NCBI GenBank assembly: GCA_910575265.1
Contig: CAJTEA010000008.1
Coordinates: 1-64,000 of the forward strand
DNA length: 64,000 nucleotides
Source: Oscillospiraceae bacterium
Lineage (GTDB): Bacteria; Bacillota; Clostridia; Oscillospirales; Oscillospiraceae
Direction: 5' to 3'
In this document: positions 57,439 to 64,000 of the stretch, one piece after another
Position numbering within the stretch: position 1 is the first letter of the stretch
Layout of the letters: every line of letters starts with the position of its first letter
Program-made: the position numbers and the translations under genes
Notes under the pieces: model-generated
Databases searched by the model: none
What the model was told of the DNA's origin: nothing
The model's input: the letters and a program-made list of their open reading frames with translations, nothing else

Positions 57439-58494
57439 ATGAGACAATTTTATGGTATGAGCCAGCGAGGGAATCTGGACGAAGCGGTTCAGGGGCTGCA
57501 TTCTCCCCAGTTCATCATGCTATTATCCAACACCGATCAGTTTGAGGAGCATGTGGCGGCGCTGGAGCGGCGTTTTCCCGATGTGCCCAGTATCGGGTGC
57601 GTTGGAATGAGCTATCGGACTGGTGTGGCGGAGCACGGAGTGGGAGTCATCGCGTTTTCAGAGGGAGTGACCGCCGCCGCCAATGTGCTGGAGCAGGCGT
57701 CCAGCATGCCGGTTAAATACATAGACCGCCTGGAGCGGGATGTGCAGGCGGTGGGCGGCTCCAGCCGGGATACCGTGTGCATCGATTTTTGCTCCGGCAA
57801 CGACGCCTGTGTGCTCACCACAATTAATACCGCCCTGCGCAAGCGGGGGATCTCTCTGGTGGGCGGCACCGGCGATCAGGGGAAGGTGTCCGCCAACGGC
57901 CGGGTCTATCAGGACGCGGTGGCCTATGGGCTGGTGCGCAATCAAAACGGCCGGGTAAAAACCTATAAGGAAAATATTTATCACCAGCTGGGAAACTATC
58001 GGTTTGTGGCCTCCAATACGGACCGAGCCAATTATATCCTTGGCGCCCTGAACGGCAAAAGCGCCAAGCAGGTTTATCAGGACATCCTCCATGTAACGGA
58101 CGAGGAGATCCTGACCCGGACGTTTCAAAATCCCTTTGGCAAGCTGAACGGGGACGACACCTGTATCATTTCCATCAAGGAGGTCAAAGGGAACGCCCTG
58201 GCCTGTTTCCGCCAGGTAAACGACTCCGATGTGCTGATCCTGTTGGAGCTGGGGGACTACCGGGCGATTGTGCGGGACACCATCCAGGAGATCTGCCGGG
58301 ATTTTCCGCGCCGTTCGGCCATTTTTTCGGTGAACTGCCTATTCCGTTATAAGCTGTTCTCAGAGCAGGGCTATATGCAGGACTATCTGCGGGATATGGC
58401 GGCCCTGGGGAACCATGCCGGCTTCGTGGGCTATGGTGAACACTACAATAACCGGTTTGTCAACCAGTCTATGACCTGTGTGGTCTTTGAGTAA
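57439..58494 (+). CDS. FIST-domain sensory protein
   Basis: 351 residues from ATG 57439 (GGAAGGGG upstream; the TTG six codons earlier is inside that site). N-terminal FIST domain (QFIMLLSNTDQFEEHVAAL, PSIGCVGMSYRTGVAEHGVG, ISLVGGTGDQGKVSANGRVY) and FIST_C (KSAKQVYQDILHVTDEEIL, RSAIFSVNCLFRYKLFSEQ, AGFVGYGEHYNNRFVNQSMT). FIST domains are found fused to or beside signalling proteins and are thought to sense small ligands such as amino acids. It is soluble and 14 nt upstream of a chemotaxis transducer, so the two likely act as split sensor and output. Confidence 0.9.
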   Translation: MRQFYGMSQRGNLDEAVQGLHSPQFIMLLSNTDQFEEHVAALERRFPDVPSIGCVGMSYRTGVAEHGVGVIAFSEGVTAAANVLEQASSMPVKYIDRLERDVQAVGGSSRDTVCIDFCSGNDACVLTTINTALRKRGISLVGGTGDQGKVSANGRVYQDAVAYGLVRNQNGRVKTYKENIYHQLGNYRFVASNTDRANYILGALNGKSAKQVYQDILHVTDEEILTRTFQNPFGKLNGDDTCIISIKEVKGNALACFRQVNDSDVLILLELGDYRAIVRDTIQEICRDFPRRSAIFSVNCLFRYKLFSEQGYMQDYLRDMAALGNHAGFVGYGEHYNNRFVNQSMTCVVFE

Positions 58495-58508
58495 AGGGGG
58501 AAGATTCC

Positions 58509-59444
58509 ATGCTGTTGAAACGCAAAACTAAGCCGGCCGCGCCGGTCCAGGAAAAAGCGAGCCTGTATCCGGTGCTGCATATCGCGGGGAGCCTGAAGGA
58601 TTATCAGCGGGAGATTGTGAAAAAGGAGGTTGCCTCCCTTTGGGAGCTGAGCCAGGTAGGGGCCTCCTTTTCCGGTGTTCTGGAGGGAGGAGATCAGTTT
58701 CAGATGAAGCTCCAGGACCTGGGGGAGTCCTTCTCCAGCATCAGCGATACGGCGGAGCAGTTTGGCCAGGTAAGGGATGAAATCGGGCATGCGGTTTCTG
58801 AGGCGCGGGGGCAGATGGAGGCCTTGGAACAGACCTCCATGCAGGTGCAGCACTCCTACGATGCCATGGCCGAGATCTTTTCTCATCTGGAAAACGCGAT
58901 TCAGGGGATTCAGCAGACCTTGGGTAAGATTGTATCCATTGCGGAGCAAACCAATATTTTGGCCATCAATGCCTCTATTGAGGCGGCCAGAGCGGGGGCC
59001 GAGGGCCGCAGCTTCGCGGTGGTGGCGGCGCAGGTCAAGCAGCTGGCCGGAGAGATCAAGGATCTGGCGGGCGAGGTGGACAGTGGGGTCAACGAGGTGG
59101 AGCTCCGGTCGAAGGAGCTCAGTGACAGCATCTCCTCCTCCCAGCAGACCCTGGGCCAGGGAGTTGGCATCGTCAGTCAGACCGAGAGCAGCTATGATAA
59201 AATCACCAAGGCGGCGGAGGGCGCTATGTCTGTGCAGACCGGGATTACCGGCGTCATTGAGCAGTCGCAGCAGGAGCTGAGGGTGCTGTGTCAGTTTTTT
59301 GATCAGATCAAAGAGCAGTATCAGGAGGTAGTCAAGCACATCGACAGCGCCAGCCGGCTTGGCACCACCAAGAGCGCGATGTTTGAGGATATAGATAATA
59401 TTATTTCTCAGCTCCCTCCCCTTGTAAAGGATATGGAAAGTTAA
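58509..59444 (+). CDS. Soluble methyl-accepting chemotaxis-type transducer
   Basis: 311 residues, AAAGGGGGAAG upstream. No membrane helix. Mostly coiled coil (about 60-300) with the MCP hairpin tip IAEQTNILAINASIEAARAG followed by EGRSFAVVAAQVKQLAGEI, the region that contacts CheA/CheW. The N-terminal 40 residues are Lys/Pro rich. It lacks a ligand-binding domain of its own; the preceding FIST protein probably supplies it. No che or flagellar genes are in the window, so whether it serves motility or another output is open. Confidence 0.9.
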   Translation: MLLKRKTKPAAPVQEKASLYPVLHIAGSLKDYQREIVKKEVASLWELSQVGASFSGVLEGGDQFQMKLQDLGESFSSISDTAEQFGQVRDEIGHAVSEARGQMEALEQTSMQVQHSYDAMAEIFSHLENAIQGIQQTLGKIVSIAEQTNILAINASIEAARAGAEGRSFAVVAAQVKQLAGEIKDLAGEVDSGVNEVELRSKELSDSISSSQQTLGQGVGIVSQTESSYDKITKAAEGAMSVQTGITGVIEQSQQELRVLCQFFDQIKEQYQEVVKHIDSASRLGTTKSAMFEDIDNIISQLPPLVKDMES

Positions 59445-59531
59445 ATATGAGAAAACGTTTGCGGCAGCGCCTCGCTGGACGCGGCTGAAATGGATTTTGG
59501 AGACATGATCAATTTTTGGTGAGAATTCCAA

Positions 59532-59774
59532 TTATGGGGCGCGTTCCTGAACCAGGATAATGTCCTCCCCAAAGCGGCGGACGGAGGTCCAGGGAATTAC
59601 CTTGTCCTCCTCGCGGCCGAACAGGCCGAAGAAGCGCCGCCGTCCGGGGACGACCAGCGCCCGGACCTGACCGGATTCCAGGTCGATTTCCATGTCCCCC
59701 ACATAGCCGTACCGGGTCCCGTCCTCCACGCTGATAACCTCTTTATACCGCAGCTCAGCGATTCTGGTTTCCAT
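59532..59774 (-). CDS. YlmC/YmxH-family PRC-barrel sporulation protein
   Basis: 80 residues from ATG 59774 (GGGGGA six bases upstream; ATG two codons earlier is too near). PRC-barrel: ELRYKEVISVEDGTRYGYVGDMEID, then VRALVVPGRRRFFGLFGREEDKVIPW and the end RFGEDIILVQ. YlmC/YmxH proteins are small conserved Firmicutes proteins linked to sporulation; molecular function unknown. The 59445-59531 gap after the transducer gene shows no feature. Confidence 0.88.
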   Translation of the reverse strand: METRIAELRYKEVISVEDGTRYGYVGDMEIDLESGQVRALVVPGRRRFFGLFGREEDKVIPWTSVRRFGEDIILVQERAP

Positions 59775-59797
59775 ACTCATTCCCCCAAACAGAATAT

Positions 59798-59824
59798 AAA
59801 TTCCCGCCCGACGGGCGGGAATTT
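59798..59824. terminator. Hairpin in the divergent ylmC/glycosyltransferase gap
   Basis: A perfect 13-bp stem with a single-base centre (59798-59810 with 59812-59824), then GTTTGCTTT on the plus strand. Between divergent genes it may block read-through from the transducer gene. Confidence 0.6.
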
Positions 59825-59984
59825 GTTTGCTTTACGATATGCGGAGAACGGGCTGTCCTATGCGGTCGGACGGAATGTAAAAGAGATTAAGGAAACCTTT
59901 ATGAAATCTTAATCTTCTTCCTGCTCTGTCCTTAAAGAAGCTCTGATATCCTTGTGGACAGATCAACGAGAGGAGGAGCGGGAT

Positions 59985-61229
59985 ATGGATTGGCTGTTTC
60001 CTGCCGCGCTGGCCCTGACGGGTACAATGGGAGTATTGATGAGCATGTGGGGGCTGTGGTATCTGTTGTCTGGCCTGGCCTGTGTACGCAGGCCCCAGGA
60101 CTACGGGGTACACCCCGCCCACACGAAATTTGGGATTTTAATTGCCGCCCGGAACGAGGAGCTGGTGATCGGCCCCCTGATTAACAGTCTACTCACCCAG
60201 GATTATCCGGCGGAGCTTTATGATATCTGGGTTGTTCCCAACAACTGCGCCGACAACACCGCTCTGGCGGCCCGGAACTGTGGGGCTAAGGTGCTGGAGT
60301 GTACTGTCCCGGTAAAGAGCAAGGGGGAGGTCCTGCGCTTTGCCTATAACCGCCTGCGGGGCCGGCGGTATGACGCCTGGCTGGTCTTTGACGCGGACAA
60401 CGTGGTGGATCGCCGTTTTCTGGCGGAGATGAACAACGCCCGGCTCACTGGAGTTCAGGCGGCCCAGGGCTACCGGGACAGCAAGAACCCCTATGACACC
60501 GCTGTGTCCGGCTGTTCCTCCATCTACTACTGGATGATGGACCGCTTCCACAACGGGGGCAAGGCGGGGCTGGGCCTGTCCGCCATGATTGGGGGCACTG
60601 GCTTTATGGTGACCCAGAAGCTGCTGGACAAGCTGGGCGGCTGGTATTCCGAGACTATCAGCGAGGACCTGGAGCTCACCGCTCAGACGGTACAGGCGGG
60701 GGAGAGGGTGGCCTATGTTCCCAAGGCGGTTACTTATGATGAACAGCCTCTCACCTGGGCACAGTCCATCAAGCAGCGCCGCCGCTGGACCAGCGGCACT
60801 CTTCAGGTGGCCCGGCGGTATCTGCCCGCCCTGGGCGCGGCGCAAAACCAGCGGCCCCGGTTGGCGATTTTCGATTTTGAGGCTACCTTGCTGCTGCCGG
60901 CCTATCAGCTGGCCGCACTGGCGGGGCTGCTGTGTACCGCCCTTACCGCCGCTCTGGGAGGGAAAACCCTGGTTCAGGCCCTGATTCTGGGAATTGGGGG
61001 AGCGCTCGGCAACATCGCCTGGGCCGCTCTCACCGCCACCGCCGCCGCCGGAGCGGTGATTACCCTGGAGGGCAAATGGAACAGCCGGCTATGGAAGGGA
61101 CTGGCCGCCTATTGGCTGTTCCTGCTGACATGGCTGCCCATCACCGCCGTTAGCTTCTGGAAGAAGACTACCGTGTGGGAGGAAATTCGCCACACCCGCG
61201 CCATGGCCCCCCAGCTGCCGGGGAGATAA
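59985..61229 (+). CDS. Membrane glycosyltransferase, family 2
   Basis: 414 residues from ATG 59985 (GAGGAGGAG upstream). One N-terminal helix (about 5-30), a GT-A catalytic domain (ILIAARNEELVIGPLI, VPNNCADNTA, LVFDADNVVD with the DxD, SEDLELTAQ and QRRRWTSGTLQ corresponding to ED and Q(Q/R)xRW motifs), then three or four C-terminal helices. This is the processive cellulose/hyaluronan-synthase-like layout, so it may polymerise or transfer sugars at the membrane. Product unknown; no polysaccharide partners lie nearby. Confidence 0.9.
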   Translation: MDWLFPAALALTGTMGVLMSMWGLWYLLSGLACVRRPQDYGVHPAHTKFGILIAARNEELVIGPLINSLLTQDYPAELYDIWVVPNNCADNTALAARNCGAKVLECTVPVKSKGEVLRFAYNRLRGRRYDAWLVFDADNVVDRRFLAEMNNARLTGVQAAQGYRDSKNPYDTAVSGCSSIYYWMMDRFHNGGKAGLGLSAMIGGTGFMVTQKLLDKLGGWYSETISEDLELTAQTVQAGERVAYVPKAVTYDEQPLTWAQSIKQRRRWTSGTLQVARRYLPALGAAQNQRPRLAIFDFEATLLLPAYQLAALAGLLCTALTAALGGKTLVQALILGIGGALGNIAWAALTATAAAGAVITLEGKWNSRLWKGLAAYWLFLLTWLPITAVSFWKKTTVWEEIRHTRAMAPQLPGR

Positions 61230-61262
61230 TATGAAAAGCTGCTGCCTCATTTGATGTGATAC

Positions 61263-61314
61263 TATAGTCAAAGCACTTGAAATCGATTGCCGATTTTTAA
61301 GTGCTTTGACTATA
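61263..61314. repeat. Very long hairpin after the glycosyltransferase gene
   Basis: A perfect 16-bp outer stem (61263-61278 with 61299-61314) encloses a further 6-bp AAATCG/CGATTT stem with a short loop. AT-rich. It may act as a bidirectional terminator or mark the border of the AT-rich segment to its right. Confidence 0.8.
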
Positions 61315-61324
61315 AAGTTGTTTA

Positions 61325-62038
61325 CTAGGGGTCTACTTTTTGCAAATCTGTTATTCTTTTTATATATTTAATGAAAAGGAAGTAGTATACCGCGTAAACA
61401 AAAATTGTCACAGCTGATAATGGACGATTATTGCAACTAATTTGATAAATCTCCTTCAATTCCTCCAATAAGGGATAACCAGTAAATATGAAATACAACC
61501 AAATAATAAGGAGTGGCGCGCTCAGCCAGCATCCACTTATGACATAGCCTCGAAAAAAGCCGGTTAGATTAAAAAAGTTTGAAATGCCATCTATTTTTCG
61601 TCCATTATCTAACTTTTTAATCCAATGCTCCCATTCCATTGCTTCGTTTCCTGCCTCCACTCGCAATAGACGATTTATTTTGTTTTCCAGCTTTATTGTA
61701 TAAACGCCAAATCGTACTCGTCTATATATCAGGTCAATCCATATTAACCCCATGAACATAATCAAAAAAGGAAATACAATGATGAAAAGAAATAAGCATA
61801 TCTCTTTGCTTAACAAGGTTAGAAATTCTTCGCTGCATGTCGCGGTGGCAGTTACAGCAACACCTAACATAGTGAACGTTAGAGCAACCAATTGTATCTG
61901 ATGAGTATCTTCATGTTGTGCTTCCGCGCGCAGGCAGGAATATTCTGTCAGCAATGCTTGTAATCGTTCCTTATGTAAATTGATCTGCTCGGTTTCGTTT
62001 GAATAGTTTTGGCTGTTTTTTCTAAATAAATTAAACAT
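61325..62038 (-). CDS. AT-rich membrane protein of unknown function
   Basis: 237 residues from ATG 62038 (AAAGG about 12 nt upstream). A hydrophilic N-terminal helix with many charged residues (about 10-45, KERLQALLTEYSCLRAEAQ), two adjacent membrane helices (about 48-70 and 78-103, CLFLFIIVFPFLIMFMGLIW), a central soluble stretch, then two more helices (about 175-200 and 215-235). No family recognised. It is clearly more AT-rich than its neighbours and lies between two hairpins, which suggests transfer. The layout (helix, paired TM) recalls small membrane effectors in defence systems, but no partner gene is present. Confidence 0.7.
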   Translation of the reverse strand: MFNLFRKNSQNYSNETEQINLHKERLQALLTEYSCLRAEAQHEDTHQIQLVALTFTMLGVAVTATATCSEEFLTLLSKEICLFLFIIVFPFLIMFMGLIWIDLIYRRVRFGVYTIKLENKINRLLRVEAGNEAMEWEHWIKKLDNGRKIDGISNFFNLTGFFRGYVISGCWLSAPLLIIWLYFIFTGYPLLEELKEIYQISCNNRPLSAVTIFVYAVYYFLFIKYIKRITDLQKVDP

Positions 62039-62236
62039 TTCAAAACACATCCTTTATAGTGAATCGTGGCATCATATAAAACTGGTCTATAATTATATTC
62101 TACTGTTCGACAAATATAAATCTTACAGATGTCGTCCATACCTTTAATAAATCCAGCGGATACCAAGGCCAGCAGATGGATGTACAGTATAACAGCTTAA
62201 TTGGTTTTACCTGGAATTTAGCCAGTATCAAAAAGA

Positions 62237-62268
62237 CAACCGTAGGATGCTTTCACATCATACGGTTG
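62237..62268 (-). terminator. Terminator of the flavodiiron gene
   Basis: CAACCGTA.GATG / CATC.TACGGTTG with one mismatch and a 6-nt loop, then CTTTTTG on the minus strand. The rest of 62039-62329 is AT-rich with no gene seen. Confidence 0.75.
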
Positions 62269-62329
62269 CCTATCCCGACAAAGAAAACGTTTCATCAGGC
62301 ACGTCCTTTGAGGACGGCGATCCGTTATA

Positions 62330-63682
62330 TTATCGCGCCGGCTCGAAGTCGGAGGCGGGGCGGCGGCAGATGGGGCAGGTGTAGTCGTCGGGAAGGGTGT
62401 CCCCCTCATAGATGAAGCCGCAGATTTTGCAGACAAAGCCCTTGGGCTTGTCCGGAATGGGCTCGGCTTCAGGGGCGGGTTCCTCGCCCTTGATGGACGC
62501 GGCCAGGATGTTCGCCAGCGCCTCCAGCTCAGCTTCCTGACCAGGGGCCAGGGCGGACTTGAGGGTGATGGGGGCCTCGATAATCTCCAGATTCTTCATT
62601 CCGCCCAGGATTTCCGCCATCAGCTTGCCGCTGGCGGGGGCCCAGGAGCCGTTCTGGATGAGAGCGACTTTACGGTTTTGCAGGTTGTGGTGGGCCAGGT
62701 CCCGGAGCAGATGCTCCATGGGGTCAAAGACGCCGTTATTGTAGGTGGGGCAGGCGAACACGATGTGGCTGTACTGGAAGCAGTCGGACAGTACATAGGA
62801 GTAGTGGGTGACGGATACATCGTGCATCTGGACGGGTACGCCCAGCTCGGCCAGGCGGCAGGCCAGGATGTTGGCGGCGGTTTCAGTGTGGCCGTAGATG
62901 GAGGCGAAGGGGATGACCACGCCCTGAACCTCCGGCTCGTAGGAGGCCCACTTCACGTACCGGTCAATGATCTGGTTAAAATCCTTGCGCCACACAGGGC
63001 CATGGAGGGGGCAGATCATCCGGATATCCAGCTTGGAGGCCTTGTTCAGCAGGGCCATCACCTGGGGGCCGTATTTGCCCACAATGTTGGTGTAGTACCG
63101 GCGGGCCTCGTCCAGCCAGTCCCGCTCCCAGTTCACCTCATCGGCAAAGAGGACGCCGTTCAGCGCCCCGAAGGAGCCAAAGCCGTCGGCGGAGAAGAGA
63201 ATCTTGTCGGTGGAGTCGTAGCTCACCACCACCTCGGGCCAGTGGACCATGGGGGCGGCCACAAAGGTGAAGCTGTGTTTGCCGGTGGACAGGGTGTCCC
63301 CCTCGTTCACCAGAATGGCGCCGGCGGGGTCGGCGGCGTGAAACTGACGGATCATGTTGATCGCCTTGCCGTTGCAGACGATTTTCGCCTCGGGGTGGCG
63401 GAGCATCAGGTCACCCAGGGTGGCGGCGTGGTCAGGCTCCATGTGGTGGACAAAGATATAGTCCAGCTTCCGGCCGTTCAGGGCGTGGTCCAGATTCTCC
63501 AGAAACTGGGTCTGGACGGACCGGTCCACAGTGTCAAAGAGGACGGTCTTTTCATCCAGCAGCAGGTAGGAGTTGTAGGACATCCCCCGGGGGACCGGGT
63601 GGGCGGCCTCAAAGATGGGGTGCTGGCGGTCGTTAGCGCCGATCCAGATCAGGTCATCGGTGACCTTACGGGTACAATACAT
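62330..63682 (-). CDS. Flavodiiron protein with fused rubredoxin
   Basis: 450 residues from ATG 63682 (GGGAGG upstream). N-terminal metallo-beta-lactamase-like diiron domain (about 1-250: HHMEPDHAATLGD supplies HxExDH, APMVHWPE, CPLHGPVW), a flavodoxin domain (about 255-395: IPFASIYGHTETAANILA, FACPTYNNGVF) and a C-terminal rubredoxin (about 415-450: FVCKICGFIYEGD, YTCPICRRPASDFEP). It reduces oxygen to water (or nitric oxide) with electrons through its own rubredoxin, protecting an anaerobe. Single gene. Confidence 0.95.
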   Translation of the reverse strand: MYCTRKVTDDLIWIGANDRQHPIFEAAHPVPRGMSYNSYLLLDEKTVLFDTVDRSVQTQFLENLDHALNGRKLDYIFVHHMEPDHAATLGDLMLRHPEAKIVCNGKAINMIRQFHAADPAGAILVNEGDTLSTGKHSFTFVAAPMVHWPEVVVSYDSTDKILFSADGFGSFGALNGVLFADEVNWERDWLDEARRYYTNIVGKYGPQVMALLNKASKLDIRMICPLHGPVWRKDFNQIIDRYVKWASYEPEVQGVVIPFASIYGHTETAANILACRLAELGVPVQMHDVSVTHYSYVLSDCFQYSHIVFACPTYNNGVFDPMEHLLRDLAHHNLQNRKVALIQNGSWAPASGKLMAEILGGMKNLEIIEAPITLKSALAPGQEAELEALANILAASIKGEEPAPEAEPIPDKPKGFVCKICGFIYEGDTLPDDYTCPICRRPASDFEPAR

Positions 63683-63798
63683 GGGTAAAACCTCCCTTTT
63701 GTATCGGAATTTTGTCGTCATCATCATAGCATAATTTCCCGCGAAATGCGATAACAATTTGTAAACAGCGGAAAATTTTCCAGTTTGCCCGGAATCCG

Positions 63799-63827
63799 TT
63801 GAAAAAGAGCGGCAAATCCCGTATAAT
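63799..63827 (+). promoter_or_regulatory. Sigma-A promoter of trmD
   Basis: TTGAAA, 17-bp spacer, TATAAT, about 32 bp before the start. Confidence 0.85.
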
Positions 63828-63859
63828 ATGCCGTGAGTATCAGGAAAGGCGGGACAAGC

Positions 63860-64000
63860 ATGTACCGGATTGATATTATGACATTATTCCCCGACGTGGT
63901 GGGGGATATGCTCTGCGAGTCGGTTTTGGGCCGTGGGCAGGAGCGGGGCTACATTCGGGTGGAGTGCCACCAGATTCGGGATTATACCTTGAACAAACAA
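63860..64000 (+). CDS. trmD: tRNA (guanine37-N1)-methyltransferase, start only
   Basis: The first 47 residues before the window ends: MYRIDIMTLFPDVVGDM, then LCESVLGRGQERGYI and ECHQIRDYTLNKQ, the conserved N-terminus of TrmD (FDIxTLFPxxF, SVxGRAxxxG, RDYTxDKH). AGGAAAGGCGGG lies upstream of ATG 63860. It is usually inside rpsP-rimM-trmD-rplS; here it has its own promoter directly after a divergent redox gene. Confidence 0.9.
   Translation, partial: MYRIDIMTLFPDVVGDMLCESVLGRGQERGYIRVECHQIRDYTLNKQ

Noticed and set aside
1-64000. tRNA, rRNA or CRISPR arrays
   Set aside because: No cloverleaf with CCA-type acceptor, no rRNA-like stretch and no regularly spaced repeats were seen on reading both strands.

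Overview
The window looks like a chromosomal segment of a GC-rich (roughly 60 percent by eye), strictly anaerobic, endospore-forming Clostridia, most like the Oscillospiraceae (Flavonifractor / Lawsonibacter / Oscillibacter relatives). The grounds are Firmicutes gene order (rplU-prp-rpmA with a prp-cleaved L27, yabP-yabQ-divIC-yabR), sporulation genes, strong AGGAGG ribosome sites, sigma-A promoters with 17-bp spacers, and anaerobic redox enzymes (NfnAB, a flavodiiron protein with a fused rubredoxin, an anaerobic sulfatase maturase). No rRNA, tRNA or CRISPR array was seen. Taxon is inference from protein style, not from a marker search.

Layout. 1-1700: a graveyard of mobile DNA (IS5-like and IS256-like transposase scraps, a MobV/Pre relaxase tail, a large hairpin) followed by an AT-rich orphan gene. 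1857-8560: a mannitol PTS locus: ptsI, ptsH, mtlA (EIICBA), a second HPr, a DeoR regulator, and divergent mtlD. 8664-16202: a seven-gene leftward cluster that reads as a complete import-desulfate-export route: tripartite tricarboxylate transporter (TctCBA), cytoplasmic formylglycine sulfatase, GntR/LacI-type regulator, radical-SAM sulfatase maturase and a TauE/SafE-type anion exporter. 16603-28618: polA, a small membrane/CPBP operon behind a structured leader, rimI-tsaD, a thioredoxin pair, a diguanylate cyclase, murC, rsmI and a tRNA methyltransferase. 28676-37648: a mostly leftward block with obgE, small stress-type proteins, rpmA-prp-rplU with an L21 leader, lexA with SOS boxes, a DUF975 membrane protein, a beta-CASP hydrolase and a HAD phosphatase. 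37780-39345: sporulation/division genes yabP, yabQ, divIC, yabR.

39908-41298 is an AT-rich insert bounded by a 33-nt direct repeat; it carries a secreted protein gene whose signal peptide is put out of frame by an A7 homopolymer. 41415-45800: amidohydrolase, hpf, a three-gene membrane redox cassette (TlpA-like lipoprotein, 48-aa CXXC protein, NapH-like ferredoxin), and an N-terminally truncated SigK-like gene. 46049-49330: a TAXI-type TRAP transporter behind a leader with three stem-loops. 49506-54706: rmlA, a surface 5'-nucleotidase, NfnAB. 54748-54954: a tiny promoter-to-terminator unit. 54997-59444: aminotransferase, then a half-length PTS enzyme I paralogue beside a FIST-domain protein and a soluble chemotaxis transducer. 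59532-64000: ylmC, a membrane glycosyltransferase, an AT-rich membrane protein between hairpins, the flavodiiron-rubredoxin protein and the start of trmD.

The most interesting parts are the sulfatase cluster, the EI-half/FIST/transducer neighbourhood, the two HPr proteins that differ at the regulatory serine, and the truncated sigma factor. Functions are assigned by motif recognition only; no database search was run.
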